DNA of 64,000 nt from Bradyrhizobium niftali. GTDB taxonomy: Bacteria > Pseudomonadota > Alphaproteobacteria > Rhizobiales > Xanthobacteraceae. A program made the position numbers and the translations under genes. The stretch is taken from the NCBI RefSeq assembly GCF_004571025.1, contig NZ_SPQT01000003.1:62001-126000 (forward strand), read 5' to 3'. Under the pieces are notes generated by a model. The model saw nothing but the letters and a program-made list of their open reading frames with translations. It had not been told where the DNA came from and did not search any database. Positions 55,249 to 63,683 of the stretch are shown one piece after another; within the stretch, counting starts at the first letter, position 1, and the number at the start of each line of letters is the position of its first letter.

Positions 55249-55683
55249 GCAAGGGAGGCGATAGCGGTCGAGAGCGCGCTGACGCTCGTCCCGACCTTCG
55301 TCGTCGTCGCCGTGGACGCCACGGGAATGGGAATCATCCTGCCGCTGCTGCCGTTCTATTCGCAGCGGCTCGGCGCCACGCCCTTCCTGCTCGGCGCGCC
55401 GATCTCGGTCTATGCCGTCTGCCAGCTCGTTGCCGGCCAGCTCATTGCCGGCCCCGTGACCGCGGAGCTGTCGCGCTCGACCGCTCAACCGCCAGGGCAT
55501 GATCATGGGCCTCTATCAGTCCCTGATGTCGGGCGCAAATGTCAGCGCCCCGCTCTTGAGCGGCGCGCTGATCGGTCATCGGCTGTTCGCACCTGGGCGC
55601 TCGCGCTGGCGGCAATCGCAGCAATCGGCGCGTTCCTGGCGGCCAGTTGCTGGATACGCCGCGGACGCGGTAGCGCCCTCGCC
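55249..55683 (+). pseudogene. Deleted and frameshifted MFS (TetA-like) transporter
   Basis: The first frame encodes TM1-TM2 of an MFS exporter (LTLVPTFVVVAVDATGMGIILPLLPFYSQRLGATPFLLGAPISVYAVCQLVAGQL). It then jumps to the last helices: RQGMIMGLYQSLMSGANVSAPLLSGALIGHRLF in the +1 frame (about 55479-55590) and TWALALAAIAAIGAFLAASCWIRR back in the first frame. About 250-300 residues are missing between, and two frame changes are needed. It is divergent from marR, where a drug exporter gene would be expected. It runs into the 3' end of the binding-protein gene at 55684. Confidence 0.65.
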
Positions 55684-56592
55684 TCAGTTCACCACGTAGA
55701 CATCAGGATCGAAGCTCGAGCTCGGCTTCTTGAAGGCGTTGCGCAGGGCCGCCGACATCGGGACGTTGTAGTTGAGGCCGTTCGGCGGCGTCGGGGATTC
55801 CAGCCACCTCTTGTAGAGGACCTCGATCTCCGGGCTCGCGTAGAGCTCTGCCGTGGCGCGATCGGCGAGCGCCTTGAACGGCGCGTCCTCCCGCCGCAGC
55901 ATGATCCCGTAGGGCTCCGGCTTCGAGAACGTTTCTTCGCTGATCATGAACAGCGCCGGCTCCTTGGATCGTGCGATCGCGACCGCGAGCTGGACGTCGT
56001 CGAGCGCGTAGGCCTGGGCGCGGTCTGTCTCCAGCAGCAGGAAGGCCTCTGCCTGGTCCTTGGCCGGCATCACATTGATGCCGAGGTTGCGTTCGGTGTT
56101 GACCTTGGCGAGCTGCGTCAGGTTGACCGACCCCGCCACCGCCGTGACGGCCTTGCCCTTGAGATCGTCGATGGTGTTGATCTTTGCGGCCTTCTTGGCG
56201 GCAAACCGCGTCGCGCTGAGGAAGTGTGTATTGGTGAAGGCGACCTGCTTCTGGCGGTCGGCATTGTTGGTGGTCGCCGAGCAATGCAGGTCGAGCGTGC
56301 CGTTGACCATCAGCGGGATGCGGTTCGACGACGTCACCGCGAGAGTGTCGACGGCGATGTCGGGCATGTTGAGCTGCTTCTTCACGGCGTCCACGATCTT
56401 GAGGCAGATGTCCATGGCAAAGCCGACCGGCTTCTGGTTTCCGTCCAGATAGCTGAACGGGACCGAGGCCTCCTGATAGCCGAGTGTGATCTTCTTGGTC
56501 TCCTTGACCTTCTGGAGCGTGCCCGACTGGTCTTCGGCTGAAGCTGCGCCCGCAAGACATGTGACGGCCAGGAGAACGGTGGGAAGACGCAT
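55684..56592 (-). CDS. Amino-acid-type ABC substrate-binding protein (family 3, GltI-like)
   Basis: 302 residues: signal peptide (LPTVLLAVTCLAGAASAED), then TLQKVKETKKITLGYQEASVPFSYLDGNQKPVGFAMDIC, LTISNR-like VTSSNRIPLMVNGTLDLHCSATTNNADRQ and VAGSVNLTQLAKVN, matching glutamate/aspartate-binding proteins of family 3. No permease or ATPase of that family is adjacent, so it is an orphan. It follows the amidohydrolase gene by 148 bases and may be the distal gene of that operon or monocistronic. Confidence 0.87.
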   Translation of the reverse strand: MRLPTVLLAVTCLAGAASAEDQSGTLQKVKETKKITLGYQEASVPFSYLDGNQKPVGFAMDICLKIVDAVKKQLNMPDIAVDTLAVTSSNRIPLMVNGTLDLHCSATTNNADRQKQVAFTNTHFLSATRFAAKKAAKINTIDDLKGKAVTAVAGSVNLTQLAKVNTERNLGINVMPAKDQAEAFLLLETDRAQAYALDDVQLAVAIARSKEPALFMISEETFSKPEPYGIMLRREDAPFKALADRATAELYASPEIEVLYKRWLESPTPPNGLNYNVPMSAALRNAFKKPSSSFDPDVYVVN

Positions 56593-56740
56593 CGGGGGCT
56601 CCTAAAAGGGGGTCATCGACTCGTGTCGAGACGCTATCGCGGAGCTAATAGCCCAGACATCCGCCAGCCGCCAGAAGAGGCAGCGTCTACCAGCTATCGC
56701 GCTTTTATATACAACCGGGCCGAAGGGAGCCTCAGGCGCG

Positions 56741-58174
56741 CTACTGACAGGTCAGCTGCTGTTCGAACCAGCCGCCCAGTCGCTCCGACAGGGGCGGCCA
56801 GGTCCGCTGGAAGCCGGCGAGCCTGCCAACATTGGCGCGGTACATCGCCCGCAACTCCTGTTCGATGGCCGGCAGATCAACGCCGGCGCAGACCCCATCC
56901 CTGACGATCGACTTGCCGGCAACGACGACCTCTTTGACCAACCATGCGTTGCCGCGCGCGAATAGCAGCGCCATGGGATCGACGGGCATGATCCGGTCGC
57001 GATCGAGCCGATCGAGATCGATCACGACGTAGTCGGCGGGGTTGCCCGCAACGAGCTCGCCGCTCCCCGGCGCGCCGGTCGCGCGGCGCCCGTTGCGGAT
57101 GGTGAGCGCGAACATCTCGGCCGGCGTCCATGTCGCCTTGAAGCCGAGGCCGCCATGGGCCATCTGCACCAGCCGCATCTCGCGCAGGATGTCGTCGTCC
57201 TCGTCCAGCGCCAGCCCGTCGACGCCCACCGCGATGGCGCAGCCGCATGCGTGCGCCGCGGCGATCGGGGCGAGCCCCGAGCGCAGATGCATGTTCGAAC
57301 TGAAATTGGTGACGATGCGCGCGCCGGAGGCCGCGATCATCTCCAGCTCATCGGGACGAGCGTGGATGCAGTGCGCCAGCGTCAGCCGCTCCGAGAGGAA
57401 GCCGATGTCGCGGAGCCAGCGCACCATGTCCGGAAAGTTCTGGTCGGCCCAGGCACGCTGATACACGGTCTCCAGCAGATGCATGTGAATGCGGCGGCCG
57501 GTCAGCGCCGAATTCTCGGCCACCGCCTCCAGCAGCGGCTTCGAGCACCATTGCACGCCCGCAGGCCCGAGCTGCACATCGACCATCGGGCCGGCGATGG
57601 CGGCGGCAATGGCATCGGTCAGCTCGACATAGGCCTTCGGCGCCATCGGCGCGCGGACGAACAGCTCCTCGATGGTCTTGCGGTCGTCGCGCGAAAGGCC
57701 GGAAAGCACCGGTTCAGCATCGCCATAAACGATCGGATTCTGGTCGCGCACGGCCATCGCAAAAGCGATGCGGATGCCGACATCGGATGCAGCCCTCGCA
57801 ACAGCCTTGGCTTCATCGAGCAACGGCATCGTCCCGCTCGGGCGGGTGTAGTGCACCATCATGGCAGCGCAGCCGGCCTTGGCGGACCGGGCCAGCGCGG
57901 ACGCCGCGGTCAGATAGGGATCGACGGGCGTGCCGAGCACGGTCCGCAGGATCCAGCTTTCCAGGGGCATGCCGACCGCGCCGAAGGACGAGGCGGTGGC
58001 GCGGGCATGATCGTGGGCGTTGACGAAGGCCGGAACGACGAAGGAGCGAGGACCGGCCTCCGCCCCTTCAGAGATACCGGTAATGACACCGCCGTCGTGC
58101 CGCAGCACGACGTTGTCGCTGACGCCGCGGTCAGGGCCACGGAACAGGGTGGCTGCCGAAATCTCCGTGGCCAT
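56741..58174 (-). CDS. Amidohydrolase of the chlorohydrolase/deaminase type (TrzN/AtzA/SsnA superfamily)
   Basis: 477 residues. Metal motif PAFVNAHDHARATASSFG (HxH), then HMHLLETVYQRAW, LAHCIHARPDEL and a catalytic-Asp region (IAVGVDGLALDEDDDILREMRLVQM). The C-terminal beta-sandwich (GELVAGNPADYVVIDLDRL) is typical. The family hydrolyses C-N or C-Cl bonds of s-triazines, pyrimidines and purines. It starts 16 bases after the binding-protein gene of the SsuABC-like importer, so the imported compound is its likely substrate or precursor. Confidence 0.88.
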   Translation of the reverse strand: MATEISAATLFRGPDRGVSDNVVLRHDGGVITGISEGAEAGPRSFVVPAFVNAHDHARATASSFGAVGMPLESWILRTVLGTPVDPYLTAASALARSAKAGCAAMMVHYTRPSGTMPLLDEAKAVARAASDVGIRIAFAMAVRDQNPIVYGDAEPVLSGLSRDDRKTIEELFVRAPMAPKAYVELTDAIAAAIAGPMVDVQLGPAGVQWCSKPLLEAVAENSALTGRRIHMHLLETVYQRAWADQNFPDMVRWLRDIGFLSERLTLAHCIHARPDELEMIAASGARIVTNFSSNMHLRSGLAPIAAAHACGCAIAVGVDGLALDEDDDILREMRLVQMAHGGLGFKATWTPAEMFALTIRNGRRATGAPGSGELVAGNPADYVVIDLDRLDRDRIMPVDPMALLFARGNAWLVKEVVVAGKSIVRDGVCAGVDLPAIEQELRAMYRANVGRLAGFQRTWPPLSERLGGWFEQQLTCQ

Positions 58175-58190
58175 GACCGTCGCTCCAAGT

Positions 58191-59216
58191 TTAGTTGGCA
58201 GTATACACCAGCTCCCGCTCCGCGCGCGGCGGCAGGAATTCGCGCGAGAAGACCTCCGCCGGCGTCGGTGCGCGGGCGAGCTGGTAGCCCTCGACCACGA
58301 TGCCGATAGCCCGCGTCATGCGGTCGTCCTTGATGTCGCCGATGCCGATCTCCTTCATCTCCGGCGAGACGATCAGCTTCTCGAAGGAATATTGCAGCCG
58401 GCGCTTCTCGACGGCAACGTCGATCAGATTGTCGTAGTTCAGCGCGGCCTTCATCCCGGCGTTCTGGTCCTTGGCCACCGCGATCGCCCCCTTGTTGATG
58501 GCGCGAACGAGGCCGGCGACCGCCTTCGGGTTGGAGGCGAGCAGCTTCTTCGAGACCATCACGCCGTTAGAATAGAGATCGAGGCCGTACTCACCGAACG
58601 AGAACCACTTGAAGTCCTTGTCCGGGTCCTGGCGGTTGAGCACGAGGTTGAAGTAGCTGGTGATGTTGAAGACCAGCGCGGCGTCGATGTCGCCCTTGAT
58701 TAGCATCGGCTCCTGGAGGTTCGGCGCCATGTTGGAGATCTTGATCTTCTCGCCGTCGAGCCCGTTCTTGCGGGTGAACACCGGCAGCAGGCGCGTCGTC
58801 GGCGTGCCCTGCGCGCCGCCGAGCGTATGGCCCTCGAAATCCTTGATGGTGTTGATGCCGCTGGTCTTCTTGGCGACGATCGCGAAAGGCGGCTGGTTCC
58901 ACATCATGTAGACCATGACGGGCGCGTCCTGCGGCTTGGTCGAGGCGTTCTGGATGATCGCGTTGACGTCGCCGAAGCCGGCATCATAGGCACCGGACAT
59001 GACGCGCGTGACGGTGGCGCCGGAGCCCTCGCCCTGGTCGATCACGACGTTGAGGCCCTCCTCCTTGAAGAAGCCGTTGTCCTTGGCGTAGAAGAACGCG
59101 GCGTCGCTGCCTTGCGTCTTCCAGCCCAGCGTGAACTTGATCGTGGTGTCTTCGGCCGTGGTGATGCCCGCGGACAGGGCCAATCCCAGCAGCGCAACAG
59201 TTACTTTTCTCAACAT
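58191..59216 (-). CDS. ABC substrate-binding protein, NMT1/THI5/SsuA-like
   Basis: 341 residues from the ATG at 59216 with GAGGAGG upstream; signal peptide VTVALLGLALSAGITTAED. Core motifs IKFTLGWKTQGSDAAFFYAKDNGFFKEEGLNVVIDQG and GSGATVTRVMSGAYDAGFGDVNAIIQ are of the NMT1/THI5-like family, which includes binders of sulfonates, pyrimidines (HMP) and nitriles. Third gene of the importer operon, 40 bases after the permease. Confidence 0.9.
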   Translation of the reverse strand: MLRKVTVALLGLALSAGITTAEDTTIKFTLGWKTQGSDAAFFYAKDNGFFKEEGLNVVIDQGEGSGATVTRVMSGAYDAGFGDVNAIIQNASTKPQDAPVMVYMMWNQPPFAIVAKKTSGINTIKDFEGHTLGGAQGTPTTRLLPVFTRKNGLDGEKIKISNMAPNLQEPMLIKGDIDAALVFNITSYFNLVLNRQDPDKDFKWFSFGEYGLDLYSNGVMVSKKLLASNPKAVAGLVRAINKGAIAVAKDQNAGMKAALNYDNLIDVAVEKRRLQYSFEKLIVSPEMKEIGIGDIKDDRMTRAIGIVVEGYQLARAPTPAEVFSREFLPPRAERELVYTAN

Positions 59217-59256
59217 CGAGACCTCCTCAAGCTTCATTGCGTGACGGTGTGAAAAA

Positions 59257-60033
59257 TCAGGTGGCGATCACGTCGTTCTTGCGCGTGGCCCAGCCGGTGA
59301 CACGGCCTTCGATCAGCGAGAACACGGCGTAGAGCGCGACGCCGAGCCCGGCGAGCACGAACAGGCCGGCGAACACCAGCGGCACGTTGAAATTCGAGGA
59401 CGCGGTCATCATGACGTTGCCGATGCCGCGGTTGGAGGCGACCGTCTCCGAAAGCACGGCGCCAACGAACGCGTAGGAGATCGCGACCTTCAGCGAGGCA
59501 AAGAAGAACGGCATGGTTCTGGGCAGACCGACGTTCCAGAGGATGTCGAACTTGCTGGCGCCGAGCGCCTTCAGCACGTCCTCGAGTTCGGGTTCGGTTG
59601 TCGCAAGGCCGGTGGCGATGTTGACCACGATCGGGAAGAAGCAGATCGACAGCGCGGTCAGCACCGCCGGCACGGTGCCCGAGCCGAACCACAGCACGAA
59701 GATCGGCACCACCGCGACCTTGGGGATCGAGGAGAAACCGATCAGCAGCGGATAGCAGGTGTCATAAGCCGTTTTGGAAACGCCGATGATTGCGCCGAGG
59801 GCGACGCCGAGCGCAACACCGAGCACGAAGCCGAACATCGTCGTCGCAAGCGTCTGCACGATATGCGGCCACAGCACCGGAAAGCGCTGGAACAAGGTCA
59901 CGAACACCTGCGACGGCCGCGGCAGCACCAAATCCGACATGCCCGTCACCAGACAGAACAGCTCCCAGGCGACGAAGAACAGCACGATCAGCCCCGCCGA
60001 CCACGCCTTCTGCCTGATATCGATCCCGAACAT
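59257..60033 (-). CDS. ABC transporter permease, SsuC/TauC/ThiX-like
   Basis: 258 residues, about six helices. The EAA loop is seen as EPELEDVLKALGASKFDILWNVGLPRTMPFFFASLKVAIS, which docks the ATPase; the C-terminus has SNRGIGNVMMTASSNFNVPLVFAGLFVLAGLGVALYAVFSLIEGRV. It overlaps the ATPase gene by one base (TGATG). Confidence 0.91.
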   Translation of the reverse strand: MFGIDIRQKAWSAGLIVLFFVAWELFCLVTGMSDLVLPRPSQVFVTLFQRFPVLWPHIVQTLATTMFGFVLGVALGVALGAIIGVSKTAYDTCYPLLIGFSSIPKVAVVPIFVLWFGSGTVPAVLTALSICFFPIVVNIATGLATTEPELEDVLKALGASKFDILWNVGLPRTMPFFFASLKVAISYAFVGAVLSETVASNRGIGNVMMTASSNFNVPLVFAGLFVLAGLGVALYAVFSLIEGRVTGWATRKNDVIAT

Positions 60034-60884
60034 CAGCCTGTCCCCTGCTCAGCCGCGCTGCGCGCATCCTCGATGAAGGCGCGCAGCTTCTGGTTCAGCG
60101 CGACGAAATCCGGCTCGAAGGTCATGGCAACGGTGCGCGGCCGGGTGAATTCGACGCGGCTGTCGTCGAGGATGCGGCCGGGGCGCGCGCTCATCACGCA
60201 GATGCGGCTCGCGAGGAAGCCGGCCTCGCGCAGGTCATGCGTCACCAGCAGCACGGTCGGCTTATGCGTCATCCAGAGATTTTGCAGGATCGCCCACAGT
60301 TCCTCACGGGTGAACTGGTCGAGCGCGCCGAAGGGCTCGTCGAGCAGCAGCATGCGCGGCTCGTGGATCAGCGCGCGGCAGAGATTGGCGCGCTGGAGCA
60401 TGCCGCCGGAGAGCTGCCAGGGATAGCGGCTGCCAAACCCCCTGAGCCCAACCTGCTCCAGCAGTGCATTGGCCCTGTCGCGGAACTCGGTCTTGCGCAG
60501 CCTGCGGAAGTTCGAGCGGAACGGCTCGACGATCTTCAGCGGCAGCATGATGTTCCGCTCGATCGTCATCCACGGCAGCATGGTCGGGTTCTGGAACGCC
60601 ATGCCCACCCGCATCGCGCGCGCCGCCACCTCGCGGCCGCCGACGACGACGACGCCGCTGGTCGGCTGCACCAGCCCGCTGACGAGGCGCAGGATGGTCG
60701 ATTTGCCGCATCCGGACGGGCCGACCAGTGCGACAAACTCGCCGTCGGCAATCCTCAGCGTCGTCTTCGACAGGGCCGGCACCGCCCGATCGCCGCGCCC
60801 GAAGGTCACGGAGGCGTCCGAGAGCTCGATGGCGGTCGCGGCGACGGGCTGGCCGTCAAACTGATCATTGGGTTGCATGCGCAT
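60033..60884 (-). CDS. ABC transporter ATP-binding protein, SsuB/TauB-like
   Basis: 283 residues from MRMQPNDQFDG (ATG at 60884; no clear ribosome-binding site, ATG at 60878 also possible). Walker A GPSGCGKSTILRLVSG, signature WQLSGGMLQRANLCRALIHEP, Walker B MLLLDEPFGALD and H-loop LVTHDLREAG. It powers the nitrate/sulfonate/taurine-type importer. First gene of the leftward operon; TGCATGCA-type sites lie at and just upstream of its start. Confidence 0.92.
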   Translation of the reverse strand: MRMQPNDQFDGQPVAATAIELSDASVTFGRGDRAVPALSKTTLRIADGEFVALVGPSGCGKSTILRLVSGLVQPTSGVVVVGGREVAARAMRVGMAFQNPTMLPWMTIERNIMLPLKIVEPFRSNFRRLRKTEFRDRANALLEQVGLRGFGSRYPWQLSGGMLQRANLCRALIHEPRMLLLDEPFGALDQFTREELWAILQNLWMTHKPTVLLVTHDLREAGFLASRICVMSARPGRILDDSRVEFTRPRTVAMTFEPDFVALNQKLRAFIEDARSAAEQGTG

Positions 60885-60895
60885 CACGAGAAAAG

Positions 60896-60903
60896 TGCAT
60901 GCA
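60896..60903. promoter_or_regulatory. TGCATGCA palindrome upstream of the importer operon
   Basis: AGTGCATGCAAGCT, 12 bases before the ATPase ATG. A degenerate copy (TGCATGCG, 60874-60881) overlaps the start codon. Similar sites occur at 61000 and 62309; all flank genes around the GntR regulator. Confidence 0.5.
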
Positions 60904-60999
60904 AGCTGAATGCCAGCGGCCAACCTCTGTGAAATCAACGGGCTGGCGAAACGCCGGGCCGAATGGCCGGATTCGATTTAGGCAGCTTGGGCCCCAAAC

Positions 61000-61007
61000 T
61001 GCATGCA
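61000..61007. promoter_or_regulatory. TGCATGCA palindrome upstream of the GntR gene
   Basis: AACTGCATGCAATT, about 70 bases before the gntR ATG and 97 bases before the divergent importer start. Its AACTGCATGCA core matches the site at 62309 exactly over 11 bases, suggesting a shared binding protein, probably the GntR product. Confidence 0.55.
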
Positions 61008-61076
61008 ATTGGAGCGATGGATTGTCGTCGCCCTGTGCTAAAGGAGCGATGACGATCCCACTCCAAGGATTCGCCG

Positions 61077-61835
61077 ATGGCGGGGCGCGCAAGCAGCAAG
61101 ACTTCAGAATCGTCGGACAAGGTCAGCGTGATCTGCCGCGCGCTCCGGCGCGCGATCATCGAGCAGGCGCTGGAGCCCGGCGCAAAGCTGCCCGAGGATG
61201 CGCTCGGCGAGCGTTTCGGCGTCAGCCGCACCATTGCGCGCCACGCGCTGGGGCAACTCGCCGCGGAAGGCCTGGTCGAGCTCCGCCGCAACCGGATCGC
61301 GGTGGTCGCGACGCCGAGCTGGCAGGAGGCGCGCGATGCCTTTGACATCCGCATCGAGCTCGAACGGCTCGTGGTCCGCCAGCTCGCGGGCAAGCTGAGC
61401 AAGAGCCAGATCGCCGAACTGAACGCCCATGTCGACGCCGAAGACCGCGCGCGCGGTGGTACGGATGCGGTTTCGATCCGGCTCGCCACCGAATTCCACA
61501 TCCTGCTCGCGCACATGACGAACAGCCCGATCCTGGTGCGCTATGTCAGCGAGGTCGCCTATCGCTGCTGCCTGACGTTGTCGCTCTACAGCCGGCCGCA
61601 TTCGACCGAATGCGCCATCAACGAGCACCGCGCCATCATTGCTGCGCTCGCCAGAGGCGACGAGGCCAAGGTGATGGAATTGATGCACCATCACCTCGAT
61701 TCCGTGGCCACTCGCGCACTGGTCGCCCCTGCCCCGCAGCGCGGCCGCGACCTGCTCGATATTCTCGCGCCCTATGCCGACGAGGTGACGAGCGATCGCG
61801 TCGTCAAGCTACCGAAGGTCGCCCGAAGGGGTTAA
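61077..61835 (+). CDS. GntR-family regulator with FCD ligand domain
   Basis: 252 residues. Winged HTH: VSVICRALRRAIIEQALEPGAKLPEDALGERFGVSRTIARHALGQLAAEGLVEL; FCD domain with metal-ligand-type FHILLAHMTNSP, SECAINEHRAIIAALARGDEAKVMELMHHHLDS. FCD members usually sense organic acids and often regulate divergent catabolic operons. AAGGA precedes the ATG. The surrounding TGCATGCA sites make it the likely controller of the importer and amidohydrolase genes. It overlaps the convergent SnoaL-like gene by four bases. Confidence 0.92.
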   Translation: MAGRASSKTSESSDKVSVICRALRRAIIEQALEPGAKLPEDALGERFGVSRTIARHALGQLAAEGLVELRRNRIAVVATPSWQEARDAFDIRIELERLVVRQLAGKLSKSQIAELNAHVDAEDRARGGTDAVSIRLATEFHILLAHMTNSPILVRYVSEVAYRCCLTLSLYSRPHSTECAINEHRAIIAALARGDEAKVMELMHHHLDSVATRALVAPAPQRGRDLLDILAPYADEVTSDRVVKLPKVARRG

Positions 61836-62248
61836 GCCTCGATCCCGCGCTGGACCAGAATGCGCTCGGCACTGTCGTTCCAGACGTCCATCTTCACGAT
61901 CTGCCCGCCCCTCACGACGAAACGGTCGACGTAGCGATTGCCCTCGAACGGCGTGCCGTCCAACCACTCGCCGTAGAGCGTGCCGACGCTGTAGACGACA
62001 GTCTCGTCCGCGCCGGGGCAGACGTCGAACCGGTCCATCTTCTTCCTGACCCAGCGATAGCGTTTTGCGTTGAAGCCGGTCGGACCGCGCGGATGGTCGA
62101 ACTCGCGTCCGCCTGTGAAGGTGATCACCGTGCCCGGCTTCATGTAGGCCGCAGCAGCGTCGGGATCGGGTATCATCGAGGCCGTCAGGTAGGCCTCGAC
62201 AATCTCGGCGTCGGTCATCGGGCGTTCGGCTTTTGCGGGGGTGGACAT
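61832..62248 (-). CDS. SnoaL/NTF2-like protein
   Basis: 138 residues from MSTPAKAERPMTDAEIVEAYLTASMIPDPDAAAAYMKPG. The NTF2-like pocket pattern TFTGGREFDHPRGPTGFNAKRYRWVRKKMDRFDV and the closing GNRYVDRFVVRGGQIVKMDVWNDSAER are visible. Such proteins act as small isomerases or hydrolases or as carriers. It is transcribed away from the amidohydrolase at 62411; the 162-bp gap has an AACTGCATGCA site. Its role in the local pathway is unknown. Confidence 0.78.
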   Translation of the reverse strand: MSTPAKAERPMTDAEIVEAYLTASMIPDPDAAAAYMKPGTVITFTGGREFDHPRGPTGFNAKRYRWVRKKMDRFDVCPGADETVVYSVGTLYGEWLDGTPFEGNRYVDRFVVRGGQIVKMDVWNDSAERILVQRGIEA

Positions 62249-62308
62249 GTCAGGTTCTCTTGGCGGGTTCTCCGGAAGCGCCGGCATACTACAATTCATG
62301 CCTCAAAC

Positions 62309-62316
62309 TGCATGCA
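62309..62316. promoter_or_regulatory. TGCATGCA palindrome between the SnoaL-like and amidohydrolase genes
   Basis: AACTGCATGCATAT in the divergent promoter region, with a degenerate second copy AACTGCACACAATC at 62342-62355. The same motif precedes the GntR gene and the importer operon. Confidence 0.5.
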
Positions 62317-62410
62317 TATTTTTTAGACAATTTGACGGCAGAACTGCACACAATCTGGAGCTGCCCGGTCCGGCAGCTTCCGCTAGGCTAACACACCCGA
62401 ATCCGATGCC

Positions 62411-63652
62411 ATGACCATCCAGACCGCCTTCGACCTGATCTTCCGCAACGCGCTGTTGCGATCATCCGCTGCACCCGTCGATATCGGCGTGAAGGGCGGC
62501 CGCATCGCCGCGATCGAGCCAAGGCTGACCTGCGAAGCCGTCGAGGTCGATGTCGGCGGACGCCTGGCCCTGCCCGGCTTCGTCGACACCCACATCCATC
62601 TCGACAAGGCCTGCCTGCTGGGCCGCTGCGGGCACAATCATGGCAGCGTCTCGGAGGCCATCCGCGCCGTCGCCGGGATGAAGAAGGATTTTACGGTCGA
62701 GGACGTCTACGCGCGCGGCGCTCGCGTGCTGGAGCGGGCAATCGTGCACGGCACGACGCGCATGCGTACCCATGTCGAGATCGATCCGCGCATCGGCTTA
62801 CGCGGCTTCGAGGCGGTCAAGGCGCTCAAGCGCGACTATGCCTGGGCCATCGACCTCGAACTCTGTGTCTTCCCGCAGGAGGGCCTGACCAACGATCCCG
62901 GCGCCGAGGAGCTGCTGATCCAGGCGCTGCGCGACGGCGGCGAGGTCATCGGCGGCTGTCCCTATATGGACACGGACCCGAACGCCCATCTCGCGCGCAT
63001 CTTCGATCTCGCGCAGGAGTTCGACGTCGACGTCGATCTCCATCTCGATTTCGATCTCGATCCGTCCTGGTGGCACCTCGACGAAGTCTGCCGGCAGACC
63101 GAGCGGCGCAACTATCAGGGGCGCGTCGCGATCGGCCATGCCACGAAACTCTCGGCGCTGCCGCCGGAGCAGCTGAAAGCTGCCACCGCGCAATTGGCAA
63201 AAGCCGGCGTTGCCGTCACCGTGCTGCCCGCGACCGATCTCTATTTGATGGGTCGCGAGGCCACCCACAACGCGCCGCGCGGGTTGACGCTCGCCCACAA
63301 GCTCGCGGGCGACGGCGTGCTGTGCTCGGTCGCGACCAACAACGTGCTCAATCCCTTCACGCCGTTCGGCGACGCCTCGCTGCTGCGGATGGCGAATTTC
63401 TATGCCAACGTCGCCCACGCCTCCGTGAGCGATTTCGACATTTGCCTCGATCTCGTGACCGAACTGCCGGCACGGCTGATGAACCTCGGCGATTACGGCA
63501 TCAAGGTCGGCAATCCCGCCGATCTCATCGTGCTCGACACGCAAGACAGCCGCTTCGCCATCGCCGAGCTCCCCGATGTCATGATGGGCTTCAAGGCTGG
63601 CCGGCAAACTTTTGCGCGGCAACGGCCCACGCTGTTTCCACCACGGAGCTGA
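62411..63652 (+). CDS. Cytosine-deaminase-like amidohydrolase (CodA/AtzC group)
   Basis: 413 residues. The metal motif GFVDTHIHLDKACLLGRCG, with HxHxDK, is characteristic of CodA/AtzC. Further metal ligands are in VDLHLDFDLD and IGHATKLSALPPEQL, and the catalytic Asp is replaced in the expected region by CSVATNNVLNPFTPFGDASL, which keeps the family's N-x-NPFTPFGDxS pattern. Family members deaminate cytosine, isocytosine or hydrolyse N-alkylated triazines. No clear ribosome-binding site precedes the ATG. It is 31 bases from the next amidohydrolase gene. Confidence 0.88.
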   Translation: MTIQTAFDLIFRNALLRSSAAPVDIGVKGGRIAAIEPRLTCEAVEVDVGGRLALPGFVDTHIHLDKACLLGRCGHNHGSVSEAIRAVAGMKKDFTVEDVYARGARVLERAIVHGTTRMRTHVEIDPRIGLRGFEAVKALKRDYAWAIDLELCVFPQEGLTNDPGAEELLIQALRDGGEVIGGCPYMDTDPNAHLARIFDLAQEFDVDVDLHLDFDLDPSWWHLDEVCRQTERRNYQGRVAIGHATKLSALPPEQLKAATAQLAKAGVAVTVLPATDLYLMGREATHNAPRGLTLAHKLAGDGVLCSVATNNVLNPFTPFGDASLLRMANFYANVAHASVSDFDICLDLVTELPARLMNLGDYGIKVGNPADLIVLDTQDSRFAIAELPDVMMGFKAGRQTFARQRPTLFPPRS

Positions 63653-63683
63653 GCGGCGCCAAATCGTCCAACGGAGGAACCGG

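Noticed and set aside
55189..56541. 450-residue plus-strand frame starting in the MFS remnant
   Set aside because: Only the first part is MFS-like; the rest is antisense to the binding-protein gene at 55684-56592.
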